In this document: positions 1 through 6,351 of the stretch, piece after piece
Position numbering within the stretch: position 1 is the stretch's first letter
Layout of the letters: each line of letters begins with the position of its first letter
DNA from: Bacteroidota bacterium
GTDB taxonomy: Bacteria > Bacteroidota > Bacteroidia > Bacteroidales > PUMT01
Direction: 5' to 3'
Assembly: GCA_003556985.1 (NCBI GenBank)
Contig: PWPZ01000125.1
Location: forward strand, 1 to 6,351
DNA: 6,351 nt
Program-made: the position numbers and the translations under genes
The notes under the pieces: model-generated
Databases searched by the model: none
Seen by the model: only the letters and a program-made list of their open reading frames with translations
What the model was told of the DNA's origin: nothing

Positions 1-72
1 GGTAAGGAAAGAGATAATCTCTTCACCCCCGGCACTTTTTATATCGGGCCATTCACACATACTTAAAGTCAT
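1..72 (-). CDS. Possible 5' end of an unidentified gene, cut by the left edge
   Basis: On the minus strand an ATG at 70-72 opens a frame of 24 codons that stays open to base 1. A second in-frame ATG lies at 58-60. The predicted peptide includes CEWPDIKSAGGEEIISFLT, whose composition (acidic, Gly-Gly, then an aliphatic helix) resembles the start of a soluble protein more than random translation. I do not recognise the family. The frame is also open upstream of the ATG, so a start further up cannot be excluded. No Shine-Dalgarno sequence is visible, which is normal for Bacteroidota. It would be the next co-directional gene after the giant exported protein, beyond the hairpin at 88-149. With so few codons, chance is a serious alternative. 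Confidence 0.33.
   Translation of the reverse strand, partial: MTLSMCEWPDIKSAGGEEIISFLT
9..23. repeat. Short perfect dyad (7-bp arms, 1-nt centre)
   Basis: AAGAGAT and ATCTCTT flank a single base. The dyad lies inside the possible partial gene at the left edge, so it may be coincidental codon sequence. A one-base loop cannot form a stable hairpin, so any role would be as a protein-binding dyad. No function is claimed. Confidence 0.3.
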
Positions 73-87
73 GAATGACAGGAAACT

Positions 88-149
88 CGGTCTGCTCCAT
101 ATTAATCCCGGTGCAGCCGGCAGATCCGGCATGCACCGGGTGCAGACCG
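88..149. repeat. Long two-part inverted repeat (strong hairpin) downstream of the giant gene
   Basis: The inner stem pairs 107-120 with 126-140: CCCGGTGCA and GCCGG on the left, CCGGC and TGCACCGGG on the right, with one unpaired A at 131 and a 5-nt loop. This gives 14 base pairs. An outer stem pairs CGGTCTGC (88-95) with GCAGACCG (142-149), adding 8 perfect pairs. The two stems are separated by an 11-nt AT-rich bulge (96-106) on one side and one base (141) on the other. It begins 69 nt after the stop codon of the giant gene. Read on the minus strand it is not followed by a T-run, so it is not a canonical rho-independent terminator. It could still act as a 3'-end stabiliser, a factor-assisted terminator or a leader structure for the next gene. 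Confidence 0.7.
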
Positions 150-218
150 CGGTGCGCTTTCAGATTGATGGCGTGAGGATTTTTGATCTGGAGATAATTG
201 AGCTTTCCCGAAAATAGC

Positions 219-3200
219 TTAGCTGTCAGGCCCACCTTCATCTTCAGTCGAATGAACATCGGTTGTTTCCAGGTGCCTGCTGTAGGTTTGAAAGAACTGC
301 TCAATTTTGGTGTCGGTGGCAAGCATGTAGATATATCTTTCTTGATCCGAATCACCCCTTGCCCTTCTGTGCCGGAGGGCAAGATCGTCAATAATTGTTA
401 CAAAATCCCGGTTTGAAGAGAATGCCTGCATCACTCCCCGGGTATACCCGAAATAGTACCAGCGGTTATTATCAAATTCAATATATAAATCCATATAGTC
501 GCCCGACCGGCGTTTGGTTATTTCAAGATAACCGTTAAAGAACTTGTTTATTTCAACACCGTTTATGTAAGCAATGCCTATTTTTCCACTTGATACATAG
601 GACCGGCTATCCCTGTTCCAGTTAAGATCGACATGTGAAAGAACAAAGGTTTTCTGCAATTCTTCGGGAAGCCGCCCCTGTCTGCCGCCTCCTGGCCGGG
701 CAGCTGTGAATTGCCCGGCTCTCTCCCTTCCCAGCAATTCTGAAAGTCCGCCGTCATATAAATACACCGCCGAATCAGCCGGAGTGCCCGGCAGACTGTC
801 GGCATCATGGGCAATGAGTGACAGTGCCTCGTCCGAAAAAAAGAAATCCAGCGACAGAACCGCCCCGATGTTTGTTTCGTTTTTATTTATCCTGTTTATT
901 GCCGAGCCGATCCCGGTTAACTCAATTTGACCCAGGGTAACTCCGAGATTCAGCTTCCCACCCGTTTGTAAAAGGCACTCCTGCGGGTTTAGCCGGAGGT
1001 AGTTTCCAGGCAGTTCAGGATTTCTGAGCTTTTCGGCTGACGCAATGATGTATTCTCCAGTATTTTCGTCATATTTCATGTATCCTTCCGTCTCCACAAG
1101 GAGCCGGTCGGCATAATTTTTCCTTCCCGACATAAAGGCGGGATAAATATGGACTGAATCGGTTGCGACAAAAATCCCCGAATATATCGGCTCGCGCTCG
1201 TCTGAAACCGCTCTGACCGGCACAGGGATCATGATATCAGCAGGGTCTGTTATGTTCTCAAAAGCCAGCCACTGATCGGAGAGGCCTTCACATTCGTGCA
1301 TTATCCTTGTTGCTCCCCTGAAGTTCAGGTGAGGATTTGAGGCTTTCATTTCAATCCCACCGTAAAAAGCGAAAGCCGGGCTCAGCATAAAATTATCGGA
1401 TTCTTCCTTCTTTCCCCGGGCTATGGTCTGGTTATCATCATCAACTGTTATATCACTGAAATGAATTGTTTGTATTTCATCCAGCGCATCAATGTAATCA
1501 TAATCGCCTGAACCGCTGAACTTATTTTTTGAGGTAATCTTAATGCCGGCATTGTATATCTCATGTGGCGACCGGTCGGGCCCTGCCTTCAGACTTGCCT
1601 CCCGGAGGGGAAAGATATCGGCACTTTCACCTATTATTATCGATTCTCCGGCGGGGAATATCCGGGCATCCGCTATTTCTATGTAATTTACCTCATGTGC
1701 CGTCAGCAGATGGCTGTCGTAATCCAACACTGTCCGGGGCGAAAAGAAACTCAAAGAATCCTGTCCCTGCACCGTTGAGATATATTCGGCACCCTGCAGA
1801 CCGTTTTCCGGGTTTGTGCGCGATGAGACAAACTCAAAACGGCTATTATCCATATCCCAGGCAAATGATTCCGGGTCGGCAGCATAGCCGTTTACCGGCA
1901 GAAAGACCATGCTATTATCCGGGTAAGTGGAAAATTCCCCTCTGCGTGCATCCAGGTCAATAAAGCAATCAAGATTCCCTGCCGTAAGTGTGTTGTCTTT
2001 GTTTTCCGGATTCCGGAAAGCCAGTTTGCTTTCTGCTGATTTAAAGGATTCTGATGAAAAAGTATAACTGTCAGATGAGATTTCTGCCCGGTCAAGATTA
2101 ATTATCCCGGCACCGCTCAGTCCGGAAGGAGTTATGTTCAACGAACCTTTAAGCATGGCCTGGTCATCAAACATACTGAACGGGTCGTCATTCTGCATAA
2201 CCGTCATTACATCCTTATCCGGCAGCCATTGTATAGTGTTGTTCCTTGAAGATGCCGCGGGAAATTCTGTTCCCGTGACTTGCTTTACAACAAAAAAATC
2301 ATTTGTGACCGTTGTCATGGATTCCGGAAGAAACAGGAAATCTTCGGAGTATAGTTCTGAAGCAAGATAATCAAGTTGGCCGCTTCCCCTTAATCCGCTA
2401 TTGCTGAGCTGAATCTCGCGGTAAAACGTGCCTTTGCCGCCATAAACCGGCAGTCCACCGCCAACAGTATGTTTTATCCCCAGAGAATAATCCTCCTGCA
2501 GGGTAAGACTCTCTTCAATTACCGGAAATATTCCGGCCGAAATCAGTCTGCCGTTGAAATTAAACTCACTATTCCCGAATGTGTTAAGGCTGTCCATTAC
2601 AAAAGGATAAAGCTCAAAATAAAACTCTTCCTGTTTGTAAGCGCCATTTTGAATTTCCGGATTATCATAGAAAACATATGAGTTTTCATTGCTTTTGAAT
2701 TTTGGATACTCTGGTTGATCAACCCTGCCCGATTTGTTGAAGGGACTGTCAATTATCAGTTCTCCGGTAACGTTTCTGATAAGGTTCCTGACACCGGTAA
2801 GCCTGGCCCGTCCGTATGCGTCGGTTTCATCAAGCCGGGCCCTCATGCTTAATGAATCAACGTTCTGGAGACTGATGCTGAACCTCTCATAGTCAAACGT
2901 AAAATTGGTTCCGAAAAAACTAAGGTTGCCGGCGTTGATGATACCTTCAAACATGAAATTCCTGTTTCTTTTCATTGTTACCGTATTGCCTCCCGGAAAA
3001 ATATTTACATTGTGAGTATTGCTTATATGTACCCGGGGTATGCCGTTTATTTGCAAATCATGAGTAGCCAGATTGAGTAGCGCATTTTCAAGCGGTGCCT
3101 GGGTAGTGGATGAGAAATCTATTATATCATAATCAATGCGTCGTATATTTGCCTGCAGGTAATCAAATAGTTTTTGCCTCGGCAAGATAAGATCGGTATC

Positions 3201-4703
3201 GGTGTCATAAAAAATAAAGCCATCGAGAGAAAGGTCCAGAAGCTGGTGCCTGACCCTCGAAAGGGGCATTCTCAGTGATTTTGCATATTCTTCTGCCGGG
3301 AATTCGTCTGACTCGTACGTGTCGGCCAGTTTTCTGAGGGAAAGCAGGGGATGATTGCGATCCATACCCTGAAGCTGATTGTAGTGGTTGCGGTCGAAAA
3401 AACCAAGCGATTTGAAACTGGCATTACCAATAAGGCTTGCCCGGGGCATGGTCAGTTTCATTTCTTCCTCGTCAACTTTCCAGAGAAGCCGTGCAAAAGT
3501 CATTTCAACCTGGTGGAACTGATTGTCCCACGGACTTTTGGAAATGACCTTGTCATTCTGGTTCAGCGAAAGTTCCCGGGAAAAATCAACATAATTGAGT
3601 TGAAGGTCAGGATGAAAGACAGAATCATTTTCAAGATAGAATACTATGCTGGTGCTCAATGAGCTTACGCCCTGATCTTTAAAAACAAAATGCCTTGACC
3701 CGGCCTTGAGACTTGTTTTACCTTCACGATAAAATATCAGCCTGGCATTTCCCTGCTCTCCCCCGGAGCCGATCATTGTTGATCCTTTCATGCTCAGGCC
3801 TCCCTCGTAATCGATACCAGGATATATGTTTTTTATAACAAACTCCTGCCTGTCTGATATAAATCCGGGATATACCGAATTATCACTACTGCCGGTACTC
3901 ATTACCCTGTCTGTCAGCAGACCGCTTATAGGAGAATCAAAATAGCGGTTAAAGCTGAATAATACGGAATCGGCTTTATATTCCGGACTGTTGAGGTAGA
4001 TTGTGTAAGCACCAAGCATTGCATAAGCCTCCCGGGCATCCAGTCCGGCCCTCTCCCAGGTGACACGGCCTCCTTTCCCTTCCCAGATTAAAGAGACCGG
4101 GCAAAATGTTCCCGAGGTCCGGAATATGGCCAGTGTATCAATGTGGTTATATCCTGTCAGGTTGACTTCAGAAAAAGCAATCCGAAGGGAATCGTTATAA
4201 ACAAAGGTGTAATCAGCAGAGGAAGCTTCCCAGTTAACGGCAATGGAACTGTAAAGAACATTCCGGGAAACCAGTGTTCCTATCCGCATCATTAATGCAT
4301 TTATATTTTGCATGGAAAGATCGTTACTATGGAGTATTCCTGTGAACGCCTCCTGCCATATCGCATAATGACGATGCCCCGGGTCGTGCTTGCTGAAGGA
4401 ATTAAGCAGAACAAGATAGTTGAGCATATGGGGAACAGGTCTTGCATTTCTGGCAAGCAAAAGGTTGGAAGTATTCACAATTGCCTGCATTTCAGCCATA
4501 TTAAATGCTGAAGAATCCCAGAGCGTGGTGAACCGGTCAACCTCAACCGTTTGTTCATAAGTGAGGTTTTCACCCATGTATTGAATGATTTCGTCTGTAA
4601 AAAGCAGCGGGTCAGTATTAAACTGACGAAGGGTCTGGGCATTGGAATTGCGGAAACAGAGAATTACAAGCAACAGAAATAAAAAAAGTAAATGTTTGTG
4701 CAT
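219..4703 (-). CDS. Giant exported protein of unknown function (1494 aa)
   Basis: The ATG start (4701-4703) is nine bases after the prmA stop, and the frame ends at TAA (219-221). Residues 1-22 form a classical signal peptide: a basic start, a leucine-rich core, then SNA before Gln23. Cys16 does not sit in a lipobox, so a soluble or surface product is likelier than a lipoprotein. Residues ~30-150 look helical. Residues ~285-450 are beta-rich. Residues ~452-516 resemble a winged helix (EEYAKSLRMPLSRVRHQLLD, then DGFIFYD). From ~550 to ~1290 the protein is almost all predicted beta strand, with recurring Gly-rich strand pairs (766-783, 855-882, 1054-1076) and segments somewhat reminiscent of OstA/LptA-type beta sheets (1093-1134). 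After an Arg/Gly/Pro-rich linker (~1324-1346) comes a compact C-terminal domain (~1350-1478) with RWYYFGYTRGVMQAFSS. The tail is acidic. I recognise no enzyme motif, TonB-dependent receptor plug or type IX sorting domain. The frame is uninterrupted, so the gene looks functional. It is probably co-transcribed with prmA. Function unknown; a structural or envelope role is inference only. Confidence 0.93.
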   Translation of the reverse strand: MHKHLLFLFLLLVILCFRNSNAQTLRQFNTDPLLFTDEIIQYMGENLTYEQTVEVDRFTTLWDSSAFNMAEMQAIVNTSNLLLARNARPVPHMLNYLVLLNSFSKHDPGHRHYAIWQEAFTGILHSNDLSMQNINALMMRIGTLVSRNVLYSSIAVNWEASSADYTFVYNDSLRIAFSEVNLTGYNHIDTLAIFRTSGTFCPVSLIWEGKGGRVTWERAGLDAREAYAMLGAYTIYLNSPEYKADSVLFSFNRYFDSPISGLLTDRVMSTGSSDNSVYPGFISDRQEFVIKNIYPGIDYEGGLSMKGSTMIGSGGEQGNARLIFYREGKTSLKAGSRHFVFKDQGVSSLSTSIVFYLENDSVFHPDLQLNYVDFSRELSLNQNDKVISKSPWDNQFHQVEMTFARLLWKVDEEEMKLTMPRASLIGNASFKSLGFFDRNHYNQLQGMDRNHPLLSLRKLADTYESDEFPAEEYAKSLRMPLSRVRHQLLDLSLDGFIFYDTDTDLILPRQKLFDYLQANIRRIDYDIIDFSSTTQAPLENALLNLATHDLQINGIPRVHISNTHNVNIFPGGNTVTMKRNRNFMFEGIINAGNLSFFGTNFTFDYERFSISLQNVDSLSMRARLDETDAYGRARLTGVRNLIRNVTGELIIDSPFNKSGRVDQPEYPKFKSNENSYVFYDNPEIQNGAYKQEEFYFELYPFVMDSLNTFGNSEFNFNGRLISAGIFPVIEESLTLQEDYSLGIKHTVGGGLPVYGGKGTFYREIQLSNSGLRGSGQLDYLASELYSEDFLFLPESMTTVTNDFFVVKQVTGTEFPAASSRNNTIQWLPDKDVMTVMQNDDPFSMFDDQAMLKGSLNITPSGLSGAGIINLDRAEISSDSYTFSSESFKSAESKLAFRNPENKDNTLTAGNLDCFIDLDARRGEFSTYPDNSMVFLPVNGYAADPESFAWDMDNSRFEFVSSRTNPENGLQGAEYISTVQGQDSLSFFSPRTVLDYDSHLLTAHEVNYIEIADARIFPAGESIIIGESADIFPLREASLKAGPDRSPHEIYNAGIKITSKNKFSGSGDYDYIDALDEIQTIHFSDITVDDDNQTIARGKKEESDNFMLSPAFAFYGGIEMKASNPHLNFRGATRIMHECEGLSDQWLAFENITDPADIMIPVPVRAVSDEREPIYSGIFVATDSVHIYPAFMSGRKNYADRLLVETEGYMKYDENTGEYIIASAEKLRNPELPGNYLRLNPQECLLQTGGKLNLGVTLGQIELTGIGSAINRINKNETNIGAVLSLDFFFSDEALSLIAHDADSLPGTPADSAVYLYDGGLSELLGRERAGQFTAARPGGGRQGRLPEELQKTFVLSHVDLNWNRDSRSYVSSGKIGIAYINGVEINKFFNGYLEITKRRSGDYMDLYIEFDNNRWYYFGYTRGVMQAFSSNRDFVTIIDDLALRHRRARGDSDQERYIYMLATDTKIEQFFQTYSRHLETTDVHSTEDEGGPDS

Positions 4704-4712
4704 ACACGATGT

Positions 4713-5552
4713 TTATTGGGATTCTGGTTTGCTGAAGACAAGCATAAGCCATTCCTCCCTGAATACCCTGTCTTTTATCCTGAAGCCTGAAGATTCGGCT
4801 TTACTGGTTATTTCTGTCAGATCAGTCCGCAGTATTCCGCTTATTACAAGCGTACCTGTGTTATTCAATGCATTGTAAAATACAGGCATCTGATCAATGA
4901 GTACCGGCCTGTTAATATTGGCGACAATCAGGTCAGTTTTTCCGGAAAGAAGTATCTCACAGCCGCCGTGATAGACGGAAATATTTCCCGAATTGTTAAG
5001 TAAGATATTTTCCCGGGCGCTGGCAACGGCTACCGGGTCATTATCAGCCATTTCTACTTTTGCCGCACCGGCCTTGCAGGCTATTATGCCCAGGATACCC
5101 GATCCGCAACCCATGTCAAATACGCTGGTCCCACTAATATCCCGGGTCAGAAGATATTCGGCTATCATTGCCGTAGTGGCATGGTGACCCGTTCCAAATG
5201 CCATTTTCGGTTCAATGATTATATCAAGGGGATATTGTTTGTCGGGTGGATGGAACGGTGCCCTAATTCGGCATTTGCCAGCTATTATGACGGGTGGAAA
5301 ATTTTCTTCCCACACCCTGTTCCAGTTTTTTGGTTCCAGGTACCGGTATTCATATTCTATTCCCCTCCTGGATATTATATCCAGCTCTTTTAGCCTGTCG
5401 GCGGAAAAGGAGCTTTCTGGTATCCAGGCTGTCAGAACCCGGTCATCTTCCCAAAAACCTTCGAATCCTAACCCCAGCAGTGCCGCGGTTAAAAGTTCAA
5501 CTGTTTCAGGTTCTTCCCGGTCCGGAAAGCATTTTAATTCTATGTACTTTAT
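4713..5552 (-). CDS. prmA: Ribosomal protein L11 methyltransferase, with a non-canonical ATA start
   Basis: PrmA is a cytoplasmic enzyme that uses S-adenosylmethionine to methylate ribosomal protein L11. Counting from the ATA codon at 5550-5552 the protein has 279 residues, a normal length for this phylum. Residues 1-~70 (KYIELKCFPDREEPETVELL...) match the small N-terminal substrate-recognition domain. The methyltransferase domain follows, with AFGTGHHATT near residues 118-127, the SAM-binding loop VFDMGCGSGILG near 144-155, the acidic ADNDP near 169-173, and VANINRP near 210-216. It ends at TAA (4713-4715). The frame is open further up to a TAG at 5703-5705, but contains no ATG, GTG, TTG or CTG before the conserved N-terminus. 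The first GTG is at 5313-5315 and would remove the whole N-terminal domain. ATA sits exactly where PrmA relatives of this phylum have their Met. An ATT four codons upstream (5562-5564) is the other rare-start option. The identity is secure; the exact start is not. Confidence 0.93.
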   Translation of the reverse strand: MKYIELKCFPDREEPETVELLTAALLGLGFEGFWEDDRVLTAWIPESSFSADRLKELDIISRRGIEYEYRYLEPKNWNRVWEENFPPVIIAGKCRIRAPFHPPDKQYPLDIIIEPKMAFGTGHHATTAMIAEYLLTRDISGTSVFDMGCGSGILGIIACKAGAAKVEMADNDPVAVASARENILLNNSGNISVYHGGCEILLSGKTDLIVANINRPVLIDQMPVFYNALNNTGTLVISGILRTDLTEITSKAESSGFRIKDRVFREEWLMLVFSKPESQ

Positions 5553-5627
5553 CCCTGGTAAAATGGCTGAGGTATTTTTATAAATTTGCTGAAATCCCGG
5601 TATATGAACACCGATCCCGGTTTGCCG

Positions 5628-5665
5628 GTTGAAAAAGAAAACGCCCCCGCTGTTTCCGGAGGCGT
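5628..5665 (-). terminator. Rho-independent terminator after tpiA
   Basis: On the minus strand the stem ACGCCTCCG (5657-5665) pairs with CGGGGGCGT (5641-5649) around the 7-nt loop GAAACAG. This is nine pairs with one T-G wobble. It is followed at once by TTTCTTTTT. There is no T-run on the opposite side, so it serves minus-strand transcripts only. It lies 59 nt beyond the tpiA stop and 75 nt before the presumed prmA start, which implies that prmA and the giant gene are at least partly transcribed separately from tpiA, or by read-through. Confidence 0.85.
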
Positions 5666-5675
5666 ATCTGGCACA

Positions 5676-5697
5676 AACTCCGGAATTATTTGGAGTT
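5676..5697. repeat. Small inverted repeat between tpiA and the terminator
   Basis: AACTCC (5676-5681) and GGAGTT (5692-5697) form a six-base-pair stem with a 10-nt AT-rich loop. It sits just upstream of the terminator in the direction of tpiA transcription. It may add structure to the 3' end of the tpiA transcript, or it may be chance. No T-run follows it on the minus strand. I could not identify a convincing Bacteroidota promoter (TTTG / TAnnTTTG) for prmA in the rest of this 171-nt gap. Confidence 0.4.
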
Positions 5698-5723
5698 ATA
5701 CGCTAATTATAAAAAAATGTTAT

Positions 5724-6351
5724 CTAAAATGAACGGGCGATAGCAAGAAAATCATCTGCTTTCAGGGAGGCGCCCCCGATGAGACCCCCGTCAACATCAT
5801 CGTTTGCAAACAGTTCTTTGGCGTTTGCAGGATTGCAACTTCCTCCGTACAAAATGGTTGTATTGCCGGCAATTTCCTGGTTGAACATTTCCCTTATCCG
5901 GGTCCTGATGAAATTGTGCATATCCTGCGCCTGATCAGGAGTTGCGGTTTTACCTGTGCCGATTGCCCAGACAGGTTCGTAGGCTATAATGATGTTTTTG
6001 AAATCCTCTTCGGAAATATCCGAAAGTCCCTGCTGTATTTGCTTTTCAACCACTTCGGTATGAATACCCTTTTCACGTTCATGAAGATTTTCCCCACAGC
6101 AGAATATGGGTGATAATTTGTTGGAAAGTGCCAGTTTGACTTTATTATTCAGTTCTGCGTCGGTTTCCTTATTGTACAGGCGCCTTTCGGAATGGCCTAT
6201 TATAACATACCTGGCGCCTGTTGAAGCTATCATTGCGGCCGACACTTCTCCTGTAAAGGCTCCCGATGCTTCCGAAGCACAATTTTGTGCAGCAAGCCCT
6301 ATATTTTCGGGCAATATTTTTTTCACTTCGGTCAGGTGAGTAAAGGGAGGA
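5724..6351 (-). CDS. tpiA: Triosephosphate isomerase, N-terminus cut by the window edge
   Basis: The enzyme interconverts dihydroxyacetone phosphate and glyceraldehyde 3-phosphate in glycolysis and gluconeogenesis; it is cytoplasmic and forms a TIM barrel. About 208 residues are visible of the usual ~250, beginning PPFTHLTEV. The catalytic His lies in VIIGHSERR (codon 6192-6194) and the catalytic Glu in AYEPVWAIGTGK (codon 5976-5978), which also contains the flexible loop. The phosphate-binding segments LYGGSCNPANA and GLIGGASL are present near the C-terminus. The gene ends at TAG (5724-5726). The missing part would carry the substrate-binding Lys of the usual NWKMN motif. A GTG at 6324-6326 is not the start, because conserved TpiA sequence continues upstream of it to the window edge. 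Nothing suggests decay: the frame is intact and all visible key residues are present. Confidence 0.97.
   Translation of the reverse strand, partial: PPFTHLTEVKKILPENIGLAAQNCASEASGAFTGEVSAAMIASTGARYVIIGHSERRLYNKETDAELNNKVKLALSNKLSPIFCCGENLHEREKGIHTEVVEKQIQQGLSDISEEDFKNIIIAYEPVWAIGTGKTATPDQAQDMHNFIRTRIREMFNQEIAGNTTILYGGSCNPANAKELFANDDVDGGLIGGASLKADDFLAIARSF

Noticed and set aside
201..220. Possible short hairpin right after the giant gene's stop codon
   Set aside because: Only the four-base palindrome AGCT repeats on the two sides, and there is no T-run. It is too weak to report.
53..391. Minus-strand frame of 112 codons overlapping the end of the giant gene
   Set aside because: Most of it is another frame of the giant gene's 3' end, with atypical composition. 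Only its last 15 codons, from an internal ATG near 104, lie beyond the overlap, and nothing supports translation.
1565..1963. Plus-strand frame of 132 codons
   Set aside because: It lies wholly antisense to the giant gene and is rich in Arg, Pro and His, as expected from the reverse frame of a real gene. It has no domain-like pattern.
4653..4662. Lipoprotein signal at Cys16 of the giant protein
   Set aside because: The residues before Cys16 are Val-Ile-Leu, which do not fit a lipobox with a small residue at -1. The SNA-Q site six residues later is a better signal peptidase I site.
4713..5315. prmA starting at the GTG at 5313-5315 (200 residues)
   Set aside because: Conserved PrmA sequence, including YLEPKNWNRVWEENF, continues upstream without a break. 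This start would remove the L11-recognition domain.
5215..5632. Plus-strand frames of 122 and 112 codons opposite the prmA N-terminus
   Set aside because: They overlap the conserved PrmA N-terminal domain, and their translations are serine- and proline-rich with no recognisable pattern. They are shadows.
5553..5723. Bacteroidota-type promoter for prmA in the gap after tpiA
   Set aside because: A TTTG occurs, but no TAnnTTTG follows at the usual spacing. The T-rich TATAAT-like stretch right after tpiA has no partner element.
5724..6326. tpiA starting at the GTG at 6324-6326
   Set aside because: Upstream codons encode PPFTHLTE, a conserved TpiA segment, and continue to the window edge. The gene is cut by the window and does not start there.

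Overview
The window looks like chromosomal DNA from a member of the Bacteroidota, most likely a Bacteroidales/Marinilabiliales-type organism. The grounds are TpiA and PrmA proteins with wording typical of that phylum, a secreted protein whose signal peptide ends in the common Bacteroidota form ...NAQ, and gene starts without a Shine-Dalgarno sequence. The order-level placement is an impression and was not computed. All supportable genes are on the minus strand, so transcription runs from right to left. I see no mobile element, CRISPR array, tRNA or rRNA.

Right to left, the window opens inside tpiA (triosephosphate isomerase, glycolysis), which lacks roughly its first 45 residues. A clean rho-independent terminator follows in a 171-nt gap. 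Next comes prmA (ribosomal protein L11 methyltransferase), which is intact except that it has no ATG, GTG, TTG or CTG start; the expected Met position is an ATA codon. Nine bases after prmA begins a gene for a 1494-residue exported protein of unknown function, which fills about 70% of the window. Downstream of it are a strong two-part hairpin and possibly the first codons of another gene running off the left edge.

tpiA and prmA are housekeeping genes with no pathway link to each other, so the neighbourhood gives little functional information about the giant protein. That protein is the real unknown here. It has a signal peptide, a helical N-terminal part, an internal segment resembling a winged helix, a long beta-rich body with recurring Gly-rich strand motifs, and a distinct C-terminal domain rich in aromatic residues. 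It probably acts in the periplasm or at the cell surface. I found no type IX secretion C-terminal signal, no lipobox and no catalytic motif that I recognise.
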